From Anisus vortex (Eukaryota > Mollusca > Gastropoda > Planorbidae), in NCBI GenBank assembly GCA_949126835.1, contig OX421505.1, forward strand, positions 1,297,587 through 1,361,586: DNA of 64,000 nt, given 5' to 3'. The position numbers were made by a program, and so were the translations under genes. Shown one piece after another: positions 46,381 to 57,944 of the stretch. The number at the start of each line of letters is the position of its first letter. Position 1 is the stretch's first letter. Under the pieces are notes generated by a model. That model ran no database searches. It worked only from the letters and a program-made list of their open reading frames with translations, and was not told the DNA's origin.

Positions 46381-49300
46381 GGTAGTTTTACATATTTTTA
46401 GTAGTGAACTAAGTGTTATATTAGTTTAACATATTTCTAGTAGTGAACTAAGTGTTATATTAGTTTTACATATTTCTAGTAGTGAACTAAGTGTTATAGT
46501 AGTTTTACATATTTTTAGTAGTGAACTAAGTGTTATATTAGTTTTACATATTTTTAGTAGTGAACTAAGTGTTATATTAGTTTTACATATTTCTAGTAGT
46601 GAACTAAGTGTTATATTAGTTTTACATACTTCTAGTAGTGAACTAAGTGTTATAGTAGTTTTACATATTTCTAGTAGTGAACTAAGTGTTATATTAGTTT
46701 TACATATTTTTAGTAGTGAACTAAGTGTTATAGTAGTTTTACATATTTTTAGTAGTGAACTAAGTGTTATATTAGTTTTACATATTTTTAGTAGTGAACT
46801 AAGTGTTATATTAGTTTTACATATTTCTAGTAGTGAACTAAGTGTTATATTAGTTTTACATACTTCTAGTAGTGAACTAAGTGTTATAGTAGTGTTACAT
46901 ATTTCTAGTAGTGAACTAAGTGTTATATTAGTTTTACATATTTCTAGTAGTCAACTAAGTGTTATAGTAGTTTTACATATTTCTAGTAGTGAACTAAGTG
47001 TTATATTAGTTTTACATATTTCTAGTAGTGAACTAAGTGTTATAGTAGTTTTACATATTTCTAGTAGTGAACTTAGTGTTATAGTAGTTTTAAGTATTTC
47101 TAGTAGAGAACTAAGTGTTATAGTAGTTTTACATATTTTTAGTAGTGAACTAAGAGATATAGTAGTTTTACATATTTTAGTAGTGAACTTAGTGTTATAG
47201 TAGTTTTACATATTTTTAGTAGTGAACTAAGTGTTATAGTAGTTTTACATATTTTTAGTAGTGAACTAAGTGTTATATTAGTTTTACATATTTTTAGTAG
47301 TGAACTAAGTGTTATATTAGTTTTACATATTTTTATTAGTGAACTACGTGTTATAGTAGTTTTACATATTTTTAGTAGTGAACTACGTGTTATAGTAGTT
47401 TTACATATTTTTAGTAGTGAACTAAGTGTTATAGTAGTTTTACATATTTTTATTAGTGAACTACGTGTTATAGTAGTTTTACATATTTCTAGTAGTGAAC
47501 TAAGTGTTATAGTAGTTTTACATATTTTTAGTAGTGAACTAAGTGTTATATTAGTTTTACATATTTCTAGTAGTGAACTAAGTGTTATAGTAGTTTTACA
47601 TATTTCTAGTAGAGAACTAAGTGTTATAGTAGTTTTACATATTTTTAGTAGTGAACTAAGTGTTATATTAGTTTTACATATTTCTAGTAGTGAACTAAGT
47701 GTTATAGTAGTTTTACATATTTCTAGTAGAGAACTAAGTGTTATAGTAGTTTTACATATTTTTAGTAGTGAACTAAGTGTTATAGTAGTTTTACATATTT
47801 TTAGTAGTGAACTAAGTGCTATATTAGTTTTACATATTTCTAGTAGTGAACTAAGTGTTATAGTAGTTTTACATATTTTTAGTAGTGAACTAAGTTTTAT
47901 ATTAGTTTTACATATTTCTAGTAGTGAACTAAGTGTTATAGTAGTTTTACATATTTTTAGTAGAGAACTAAGTGTTATAGTAGTTTTACATATTTTTAGT
48001 AGTGAACTAAGTGTTATAGTAGTTTTACATATTTTTAGTAGTGAACTAAGTGCTATATTAGTTTTACATATTTCTAGTAGTGAACTAAGTGTTATAGTAG
48101 TTTTACATATTTTTAGTAGTGAACTAAGTGTTATAGTAGTTTTACATATTTCTAGTAGAGAACTAAGTGTTATAGTAGTTTTACATATTTTTAGTAGTGA
48201 ACTAAGTGTTATAGTAGTTTTACATATTTGTAGTAGTGAACTAAGTGCTATATTAGTTTTACATATTTCTAGAAGTGACACTAAGTGTTATAGTAGTTTT
48301 ACATATTTTTAGTAGTGAACTAAGTGTTATATTAGTTTTACATATTTCTAGTAGTGAACTAAGTGTTATAGTAGTTTTACATATTTCTAGTAGAGAACTA
48401 AGTGTTATAGTAGTTTTACATATTTTTAGTAGTGAACTAAGTGTTATAGTAGTTTTACATATTTTTAGTAGTGACCTAAGTGTTATAGTAGTTTTACATA
48501 TTTCTAGTAGTGAACTAAGTGTTATAGTAGTTTTACATATTTTTAGTAGTGAACTAAGTGTTATAGTAGTTTTACATATTTCTAGTAGTAAACTAAGTGT
48601 TATATTAGTTTTACATATTTCTAGTAGTGAACTAAGTGTTATAGTAGTTTTACATATTTCTAGTAGTGAACTAAGTGTTATATTAGTTTTACATATTTCT
48701 AGTAGTGAACTAAGTGTTATAGTAGTTTTACATATTTCTAGTAGTGAACTAAGTGTTATATTAGTTTTACATATTTCTAGTAGTGAACTAAGTGTTATAG
48801 TAGTTTTAAATATTTCTAGTAGAGAACTAAGTGTTATAGTAGTTTTACATATTTTTAGTAGTGAACTAAGTGTTATAGTAGTTTTACATATTTTAGTAGT
48901 GAACTAAGTGTTATAGTAGTTTTACATATTTTTAGTAGTGAATTAAGTGCTATAATAGTTTTACATATTTCTAGTAGTGAACTAAGTGTTATAGTAGTTT
49001 TACATATTTCTAGTAGTGAACTAAGTGTTATATTAGTTTTACATATTTCTAGTAGTAAACTAAGTGTTATATTAGTTTTACATATTTCTAGTAGTGAACT
49101 AAGTGTTATAGTAGTTTTACATATTTCTAGTAGTGAACTAATTGTTATATTAGTTTTACATATTTCTAGTAGTGAACTAAGTGTTATATTAGTTTTACAT
49201 ATTTCTAGTAGTGAACTAAGTGTTATATTAGTTTTACATATTTCTAGTAGTGAACTAAGTGTTATATTAGTTTTACATATTTCTAGTTGTAAACTAAGTG

Positions 49301-49797
49301 TTATATTAGTTTTACATATTTTAGTAGTGAACTAAGTGTTATAGCAGTTTTACATATTTTTAGTAGTGAACTAAGTGTTATAGTAGTTTTACATATTTCT
49401 AGTAGTGAACTAAGTGTTATATTAGTTTTACATATTTCTAGTAGTGAACTAAGTGTTATAGTAGTTTTACATATTTCTAGTAGTGAACTAAGTGTTATAT
49501 TAGTTTTACATATTTCTAGTAGTGAACTAAGTGTTATAGTAGTTTTACATATTTCTAGTAGTGAACTAAGTGTTATATTAGTTTTACATATTTCTAGTAG
49601 TGAACTAACTGTTATAGTAGTTTTACATATTTCTAGTAGTGAACTAAGTGTTATATTAGTTTTACATATTTCTAGTAGTGAACTAAGTGTTATAGTAGTT
49701 TTACATATTTCTAGTAGTGAACTAAGTGTTATAGTAGTTTTACATATTTCTAGTAGAGAACTAAGTGTTATAGTAGTTTTACATATTTTAATACGTA
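46376..49797. repeat. 39-bp satellite array (about 88 copies, 3.4 kb)
   Basis: The unit contains GTTTTACATATTTCTAGTAG, TGAACTAAGTGTTATA and TTA or GTA. Two biallelic positions (TTCTAG or TTTTAG; TATATT or TATAGT) shuffle along the array. Because 39 is a multiple of 3, frames of up to 380 codons stay open on both strands (13-residue repeats); I do not regard them as genes. Single-base deletions at 47175, 48890 and 49320 break the frames. Confidence 0.96.
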
Positions 49798-49964
49798 TAT
49801 TTCTTTGCATCCTGTCACCTACAAGAAAAATCCATTCTGTCACTTTCTGCTTTGAAACCTTTACGTACAATGGTATCTAGGGTTGGGAACTGAAGTCGAT
49901 CCTGAACTCAGTTCGTAACATGAAGGTTCGTGACCTGAGGCGTTCGTAATCCGATGTACCACTC

Positions 49965-50036
49965 TATAAGGCATGCAGAGGTGTAGTGGTAATTGCTGTT
50001 ATAAGGCATGCAGAGGTGTAGTGGTAATTGCTGTTT
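49965..50036. repeat. Tandem duplication of 35 bp
   Basis: Two adjacent copies of ATAAGGCATGCAGAGGTGTA followed by GTGGTAATTGCTGTT. Confidence 0.9.
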
Positions 50037-50523
50037 TGTAAAATATTAAAGAAGTTATTTATTATCAACCTGTCATGTACAATATTAAAATTATTGCTAA
50101 TTAGTTAATGTATTAAATTATGTAAATATTTATCGAATGGGTTGAGTGTATTATTTCATAAAAAAGCAGATCGTAGACCCGGTTTGTCTCTGAAATTTAC
50201 ACACCTACCTTGTTTTGTCGCCGTATCAAGTGCACTGGCCCATTTTTCTGTAATTTGTTTACTAACCTCTGTTTTGTTTGTGTCAAATGTATAATTTCCC
50301 CAGTTCGGTCTTTGTAATATGTTTTATAGCTCCTTCTATAAAGAAAATTAAGATTATTGCGTCCTACGTTCTACCATAGTATGAGTCTAGTCTTTCAGTT
50401 TGATCCGTGGTTTAAATAATCTCAGGTTACACCGACTTATTCAGGTAACCCATTTTATGCTCGTACGCCATATGGGAAGAAAGAGTACTTCTTGCATTTG
50501 TTCTCGCATAAGGGATGAAGAAA

Positions 50524-50698
50524 GTATTTTTGTCTTTATGTTTATCTGAGCATTGCAACATATTGTTATTGTGTTGTATTTCTAAATTAGAATTGTAAGT
50601 CTAATGTACTACTATAGTCTTAGCTCGTATGTCCTCTATTGTTTGTGAGTTTATTGATTTGACTATTGGTGTTACTATTGTCAATATTCGCTAGTAAT
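50524..50698. repeat. Dispersed repeat, copy 2 (no CAT expansion)
   Basis: Colinear with 42465-42645 through CAATATTCG; here the sequence continues with CTAGTAATAAAACG instead of a CAT run. Confidence 0.7.
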
Positions 50699-51539
50699 AA
50701 AACGCCCATTATCCATGCTCTAATTCCACTCTTACATTTTAATTACGGTTTTAAAAAGATGATAACCGTTTGGTTTACCTCGTTCATTAAGACAAACCCA
50801 TTCCGTAAACGGATGCCAGTCGAGAAGAAAGAAAGTATAAGCTAATTACGAAAATATTTAGTAGCCAACATTCATATAGGAAAATAAAGTGATAATACGT
50901 GACTGTTTCAGCTATTACCAGAATACTTTAACTTCTACAGATTTTAACAAATATGCCCTACGTTAGACTATGAACAATGTTACATGAACTGTATAAAATT
51001 ATTCAATAATTTGTTCTGATATTTCGGTGTTTTAAAGATCGTTTACTATCAAAAAAGAAAAAAAAAAGAGTAGGCCTACACATTTATTTAATCGTAACAT
51101 TTCATGAGCGGTAAATAATTTATCGCGTTTTAACTAAAAGATTTTTTTAAAACAAATTTAATCGAAATGTAAAAAAAAATTATTTGTTTGTTGATTTTAT
51201 TCTATAGTTTTTGTCGCCATTTCAAATTCAATTTACGATGTAGACTACGTCTACCAGATTATGAAATGTTTTTTTCTTTCTTGGAAAAAAAACTGTTAGT
51301 GTTTAAGATAAAGGCAGTAACTATGAAACACTGACAAAAGTTAACCTTTATCATTGTTTTCTCCCTTAGAATATTTTGAATATTAAAGGTAGACAACTAA
51401 TTATTTTTATTTATAAAAGGTTAATTCACATTTCTTTTGATAATTTTAAATGTTATCAGCTTCGTAATAAAATTTAAACGTGTTTTTAATGTATGCCATT
51501 TATTTTCATATTAAATTCTCTCACTCCTCTGCTCCGTTC

Positions 51540-51919
51540 TCTGCAATGGCTTCCTTAACAACCGGATCTCGTTTAAGCTGGCTTCTCTCTGCCCTAAGTC
51601 CCTAAGTTACCTTTGCACCTGGCATGATTTTTACACCCAATCTGATGCGCTTACTCTGCGGATCCCTCGTGTGAGGCTAGTGTCTGCTGGCGAACGTGCT
51701 TTCTCCTACGCGGGACCGTCCGCTTGGAATCACCTCCCACTACAGCTTCGCCAGAGCCCTAGCTTCGTCACCTTCAGAAGCCGACTGAAGACACACCTAT
51801 TTCGTTAGCAATATTTGCTACATATTTTCATTTTCGTCTGTTGTTGTCGTTTCAGCGCATAGAACTGTTATTAACGGGATATGCGCCATGTAAGCATTAT
51901 TATTATTATTATTATTATA
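51540..51919 (+). mobile_element. 5'-truncated LINE tail with 3' UTR and (ATT)n tail
   Basis: A frame ending about 51807 reads LRIPRVRLVSAGERAFSYAG, PSAWNHLPLQLRQSPSFVTF and RSRLKTHLFR, the C-terminal tail of a CR1/L2-like LINE. The 3' UTR ends GCGCCATGTAAGC followed by eight ATT triplets (51897-51919). The older upstream part (CCGTTCTCTGCAATGGC onward) is probably from the same element. Confidence 0.82.
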
Positions 51920-51937
51920 ATACACTCATTATAATCC

Positions 51938-52100
51938 CCAGACACCAAAAAAACAAACACGCACACGATCTAAACTTTATCACAATAGCAGTAAACAAAC
52001 AATACATCTGGTCTCTCTATCTTAAAACACGGAACGACCACAAACCTCTTACACCACACCTTACAGAAGAACTCTTTCGACCTAAAGTATATTTAAGGAT
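51938..52100 (+). repeat. Dispersed repeat with a conserved short frame, copy 2
   Basis: Matches 9740-9905 in sequence and reading frame (ITIAVNKQYIWSL, LTPHLTEELF). It lies directly after the (ATT)n tail of a LINE fragment. Confidence 0.6.
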
Positions 52101-52197
52101 TAATAAATATAAACATTAAACAATGTTACTCCATGTATTAAGCATGCTATATTAATAGAAGCCTCTTCATCTTCATGTTAATTATGATTAAACAGTA

Positions 52198-52605
52198 TAA
52201 GTACCTTCACTTGTACTGAGTTAAACCTTCAGTTGTACTGAGTTAAACCTTTAGTTGTACTGAGTTAAACCTTCAGTTGTACTGAATTAAACCTTCAGTT
52301 GTACTGATTTAAACCTTCACTTGTACTGAGTTAAACCTTCAGTCGTGCTGAGTTTAACCTTCACTTGTACTGAGTTAAACCTTCACTTGTACTGAGTTAA
52401 ACCTTCCCTTGTACCCAGTTAAATCTTCAGTTGTACTGAATTAAACATTCAGTTGTACTGATTTAAACCTTCACTTGTATTGAGTTACACGTTCACTTGT
52501 ACTGTTAAACCTTTAGTTGTACTGAGTTAAACCTTCACTTGTACTGAGTTAAACCTTCACTTGTTCTGAATTAAACCTTAAGTTGTACTGAGTTTGTTGT
52601 TAAAC
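52198..52605. repeat. 22-bp minisatellite (about 18 copies)
   Basis: The unit is ACCTTCACTTGTACTGAG plus TTAA, with CAC/CAG and GAG/GAA variants. Confidence 0.93.
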
Positions 52606-53713
52606 CTACACAGCATCCTATGTTGTTTTATTAAATTAGCAAATCCTACTATTTGTTGTAACTATTGTTGTTTTTTTTCATTGTAATAAGCCGTCTTCAA
52701 ACGGCAAGAAGCTCATATTTTTTCCCCTATTGTCTTACTTGTAAAATATTTTAAACAACCCATACATGTGTATCAAGACATGTATTTGACAGTATTTGTA
52801 TTTACTTATTAAACCTTTATGTAATTGAGTATGCGTGTATGTGCGTCTGGGTGTGTGTCTGTTACATATGTTGTAAAATGCATAACTTTAAATTCTATTT
52901 TATTTTCAAATAATTGTCTAGCGTGACTGGACAACTGAAAGTTGTTTCACGGTCCACTGATTTACCTGTATAGAGCGACGAGGCGAGGGACAGTGACCCG
53001 TCTCTTCTCCCCACCCCCCACCCCTTTCCATGGTCTCATGCCGTGGTTCATTGTTGACATAATTATAAAGGGGGGGGGGGAAGGGTCTCTGAAAGTTTGA
53101 CAGTTGTTGACAAGGGGGAGGGGGGGAGGTAAAAATCGCCTAAAAATTGTTGACGTATCTAATGGACATCCCCTAATGAGCCTTAAAAATATAATATGGT
53201 TGTTTTTTTTTTTAATTATCTCTGTTTTTGTCTAGGTAAAAAAATTACATTCTCTTTTCTCGCGCCAATTTTTCACTCATAATTTTTACCTCTTCCTCGC
53301 CCTCGTTTTGGAATTATTTTACTTTGTTTTTGATTCACTACATTAAGTGAAAGAGCGCAAAAGTATAACTTTAATATGTAAATAAAAATGAAATGAAAGA
53401 ACGTAATAAAAGAATGTATGAATATATGAAAGGAACATGTATATTAAGTAAATGTTTTGAATTACGTATACAAATATTGATAATATCTCAGTGTAAGTGC
53501 CAATTAGTTCAATAAACTTTATTAAAAACTAGAAAAAAAAGAAGATAAAGTGGCAAATTTAAAGTGCACTACACTACTTCTCCTCACCTGTGAAATTTTT
53601 ATCAGATCTTTATCGTTGGGGCTCGCTCGTATACTGTCTCCCGGTAGCACGAATCCTATAGTATATAATATCGGAATTCTAGCACTAGGGCGGCGTCGGG
53701 GCGGGACTGCTGT
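52606..53713. other. No gene supported
   Basis: AT-rich with G- and C-runs at 52990-53130 that look like degenerate transposon sequence. No coding motif. Confidence 0.45.
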
Positions 53714-54039
53714 TAAAACTACTAAACATGATCAAGACATTTAACAATGTAAACAGAGATATACACTTTAACATACTGTCAAAGACTGGCTGCCAACTAA
53801 AACTACTAAATCTGATCAAGACATTTGACAATGTAATCAGAGATTGACACTTCAACATACTGTCAAAGACTGGCTGCCAACTACTATATCTGATCAAGTC
53901 CTTTGACAATGTAAACAGAGATAAACTCTTCAATATTCGGTCAAAGACTGTCATCCAACAAAAACTATTTAATCTGATCAAGTCATTTGGCAATGTAAAC
54001 AGAGATAGACTCTTCAACATAATGTCAAAGACTGGCTAC
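53714..54039 (+). repeat. About 82-bp minisatellite derived from LINE reverse-transcriptase code
   Basis: Four copies. In one plus-strand frame they read LLNLIKTFDNV, NRDKLFNI and SKTGCQ repeatedly. This resembles the RT segment F-D-x-V-N-R-D-x-L-F-x-I-L-x-K-x-G-C-P of non-LTR elements (the K-A-F-D-S-V region). The array is broken at its right end by the LTR at 54040. Confidence 0.65.
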
Positions 54040-54402
54040 TGTGAGGATTTAAAATATATATAGTTGTTTTAGTGGGACATAATTTGTATAATCTCTAACC
54101 CGGTGTTAATGTATGGAATAAATGAGTGACGTTTTACGATAGAAACAATGACGTAGGAGTTAGATGGAACGTAGCGTAGATTTGGAGATAAAGACAGACG
54201 ACCTAAGAATTTGGTAGTGGAAAGACGTGTTTAGACTAGGCTATATAAACTGTGGTGTATTTGAATTCATCTTGTACATAAATTGCATTAAATATTGAGT
54301 TGTCATTTTTACTACAAGCCGGCAGTTTGTTCATTGATTATTATTATATAATGTGATCTCCCTGAGAGTTGTATACATAGTAATTACAAAATAACGGTCA
54401 CA
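54040..54402 (+). repeat. LTR (363 bp), left
   Basis: TG...CA ended. Differs from the 61939 copy by one indel (ATAGTTGTTTTAG against ATAGTTTTTTAG) and a G/C change (GAGTTGTC against GAGTTCTC) on the comparison I could make. Confidence 0.92.
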
Positions 54403-54407
54403 TTATT

Positions 54408-54421
54408 TGGCGCCCAACGTG
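54408..54421 (+). promoter_or_regulatory. Primer-binding site
   Basis: TGGCGCCCAACGTG lies five bases inside the LTR, a common form of retroelement primer-binding site. The duplicate is at 62306-62319. Confidence 0.75.
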
Positions 54422-55387
54422 AATTCGGAAGCTCAAGGTGAATTCGGAAGCCCAATGTGGAATATTGAAAAATCAACGGAGAATGTTGAAGGAGAATCAA
54501 GGTGAATATTATTGAAAATCAATTGGAAAGAAAGCCTACAATATATTGTGAAGCACAGCTTAAAGAATACCGCAAATGAACGTTTCGTACGACTAAAAGA
54601 AGACTAAAATTCAATGTGAAGAAATATCGCCGAGAAAGAAAATTTGACGGTTTAACAGTATAGCCTAGCACGTTCTTGGAACTAAGCGCTACCAGTACAT
54701 AACGGTGTACATAAAGATAGAAACGGAAGTTTATGTATGTTACCAAGCAAGTCGGTTAAAAAAACCACTAGAAAATTGGAAGTTGAAAGGCGTCTCGGAT
54801 ACATTTTAAAAGTATCGAAAGTGGTAACAGATATTGAAACAATAGTAAAGCTGTGTTTAATAGGACAAGCTAAGTTTGTCAAGTGAAGAGAGTAAAAGAG
54901 AATCTCCGTACAACTAGTGAATGGTTCGAGAAAAGAAGAATACTTCAGAATAGTCACAGAACTAGAAGTCAGTTCAGTACAGTAGCAGAAGTCAAGTGAA
55001 ATCGGAAGTAAAAAGAAACTTCAACAAAGTGAAAGGATTGTAATTCTTATGAATTAACGAACACACGAAGACTTTGGGCTGAAATAACCTGTGTGGTGGA
55101 GAATCGTTTCGAATTTGGAACCTTGGATTCGGAGACGGAAGGAAAAGGAACGCGTTTTTTAAGATAAGTAAACTGGTGTATACGTTATGTTGTAGTATAG
55201 TATATGCCTAGATTTTTATTGTGAAATCACTGGCATGTATTAGTTTCTTTTAGGAATTTTGTGTATACACTTATTGAAAAGCCCCTGTAAGTCAGGTTAG
55301 TTGAAAAAGACTTTTCATAAGTGTATATTACATAATATATGTTAGATTGTATAGTCTTGTATGCACAGTGTTATCATATTGTTTATA

Positions 55388-56320
55388 TGTGACCCGTTCC
55401 CACAAAAGGTGACATAAGTGTTTTTTTCAACATTTTAAGTTATATATATCGTTTGAAAGGGCATTGAATAAGCTTTATTTTAATACCAAACTTATTATTA
55501 TGCGTCAATATTTCATTTTTCTATGACACTTTCTATCACTTAGAACTAGTCAGACAAAAAACTAGAGTTTTGAGAAAATGCGTTTTAAAGTTTATGTATT
55601 TGAAAATGTCTAAACTCCGTAGCAACCAGAGTCGTAATAACTATATTTACATACCATTGGAAAGGGCATTCAATTATCCTTTTCGTGGTATATACGATAA
55701 TATTTTATAATAAAACTGAACAAAATATTCACATCTCGCAAAGAATTTAGCAGTGAAGCTATGCGTGTCTCCATGTTGTGAACTTTTCATAATCTCGAAA
55801 ACGGAAAGACTAATCGTTTACTCTTTGTATTCCATTAGCCAATCAGCAAATTTGTATTGGAAAAATATGGTAGCGTAACCAATGATCATTTTATAAACGA
55901 ATTTTCATTGGATAGAAAGAAAGGAATTGTTTATCCCAAACTTCAGGCTTAAATATTTTCTGATTCGTTTCTATAAATAAATAGTGATCACACGGAAATT
56001 TCCGAGAATCTGCCCTTTTCAATGATATATAATGTTATGGGGTTCTGTCAAGGTTAAGGTAGAAAACGATAGGTTAAATAATGTCGAATTTTAGTGACCT
56101 TATGCTAAATTATAAATTACACGTTGATCAAAATAATTAATTACAATATTTTTAAGTAGAAAAAAATATAAAAAACATATAAATTATGATTTAGAAATGG
56201 ATAACCTAGTATTTTCAAAAATAAAAAAAAATTCACCTGAAAGACCCCCACACTACAAAAACGCATGTAGCACAAATTGGTATTTCCGACTTATGTCACC
56301 TTTCGTGAGAACGGGTCACA
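55388..56320. mobile_element. 933-bp MITE nested in the retrotransposon leader
   Basis: Terminal inverted repeats of about 30 bp start TGTGACCCGTTCCCAC and contain AAAGGTGACATAAGT; the right end is GAACGGGTCACA. TATA flanks both sides (55384-55387, 56321-56324), a likely target duplication. No transposase is visible. The second retrotransposon unit carries the same insertion from 63286. Confidence 0.82.
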
Positions 56321-56495
56321 TATATTTGTCATAGTAAATTTTTTGTGAATCTCAAGTCTCATCTACTATCTGTGGTGTTCTTATTTTTTATACATATATT
56401 GATTATTATATTGATATTTATTTTATGCATATTGCAATATTGCTTCCATTTTAAATTATATTAGTTTGTTGTAGGTATATATTTATTAATTGAAA

Positions 56496-57944
56496 ATGGA
56501 GGGGTCCTCAGTGGACATATTAGCAAATTATATAAGTTGTGGTTAGGAGTTGGGATATGCTGGTAAGGAATTGGATGAGTGGGCGGAGAGAAAATATAGA
56601 GAGCAGTTAGAAAGATTAGAAAGGGCTAAAGAAAAAGATAAAGAAAGAGAAGAAAGGGCTAAAGAAAAAGCTAGAGCTGATGAGATGGAACTAAAGAGAT
56701 TAGAGATAGAGGAAAAGGAGAAAGATAGAATTTTTCAGTTAAAAAAGTTAGAATTAGAAGCTAAAAATAATACTGCAAATGTAAACATTGGAGTCACTAG
56801 ACCTGTTGTTGACCAGGAAAAGGCTATTAGAAATAACATTTGCAGATTTACTTTCCAATTATTTAATGAAAAGGATGGTTCTATTGATACATTTTAAAAA
56901 AAATTTGAAATGGAAATGGAGAGACAAAATTTTTCTTCATGTTATTGGTCTGGACTACTTGGAAAATCCTTTACAGGAGATATTCCATCAAAAATTTGTA
57001 TGGAACAATCAGATTATGCATCTGTCAAGGAACAATTGTTAAGACATTTTGGAAGTACAGAGGAGGCTTATAGAAAGAAATTTTTTGAAATGACTTTATC
57101 AAAGGATGAAGATCCAAAAAGTTATTTTGACTCATTGACAAGTGCTATGGACAAATGGCTAAAATGTGCTAAAATAGATAAATCATTTGAGGAACTGAAG
57201 AATTTTATTATTAGAGATAAGGCAATATATTCACTTGATAAGACTCTCAAAGCATTTATTCAGGAAAGATCTCCCAAGACTATAGAGGAAATAGTTGACC
57301 TGATTAGGAACTATAAATTAGCTCATCCTATGGCACCTACTTCTAAAGGAGAGGATTATCAGGATATAATATGCTTTGCTAAAGGCAATGAGAATTTTAA
57401 AAGAGGAAGACAATTATCAAGGAGCAAGATGAAGTGTGGTAATTGTGGAAGAAATAACCATGTTACTAAGGATTGTAAAGATAAGAGAGATAACACATTG
57501 ACATGTTTTATATGTAAAAAGAAAGGACATATAGCAAGAAATTGCTTCAGAAGGTCAAGCTCTGCTGGAAACAATAATAATAATAATAGATCTCAGGGAT
57601 ATACACAACAAAGAGATCACAACTCCAGATTTAATAAGAACAGGAATCATTGTGGAGCTGTGTTATCAAGAAGCAAAGGAATAAAGTGTTTTCCAGGATA
57701 TGTGGGATTAATACCAGTTTTTGCAGTAAGCGACACGGGAGCCTCTGTCATTGCAATAAACAGCAAATATGTTCAGTCAAATCAATACACTGGTGAGGTA
57801 GCAGATTGTACATCATTTGATGGAAGAGTGATTAAATTGAGGTTGGCCTACATCGATATTAGGACACCATATATTACAGGTAGAGTACTGGCTCATGATA
57901 TAAATGATGCACCAATTGATTTAATTATTGGAAATGTTGAATGA
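56496..57944 (+). pseudogene. Gag and protease region, interrupted by stops
   Basis: The frame begins at ATG 56496 (MEGSSVDILANYISCG) and is hit by TAG at 56544, TAA at 56895 and TGA at 57942; the pieces between remain in one frame. An E/K-rich coiled coil (56560-56770) is followed by a capsid-like region whose second half (EEAYRKKFFE, MDKWLKCAKI, FIIRDKAIYSL, about 57060-57330) resembles SCAN. Two CCHC knuckles are at 57435-57476 (CGNCGRNNHVTKDC) and 57504-57545 (CFICKKKGHIARNC). The aspartic protease motif VSDTGASV has its catalytic Asp at 57732. Each stop looks like a single base substitution. Confidence 0.85.

Noticed and set aside
47139..48281. 380-codon open frame on the minus strand with 13-residue repeats (SLLKICKTTITLS type)
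   Set aside because: It lies wholly inside the 39-bp satellite, where any stop-free unit stays open. The plus strand is equally open. No start context, signal or unique sequence.
54519..54957. Minus-strand frames of 75 and 91 codons in the retrotransposon leader, repeated at 62417-62855
   Set aside because: Their conservation reflects the tandem duplication of the leader, not selection; no recognisable domain.
54040..56102. LTRs of about 2 kb for the second retrotransposon, based on the long direct repeat
   Set aside because: The primer-binding site at 54408 and the TG...CA ends show the LTR is 363 bp. The rest of the repeat is the duplicated leader of a tandem unit.
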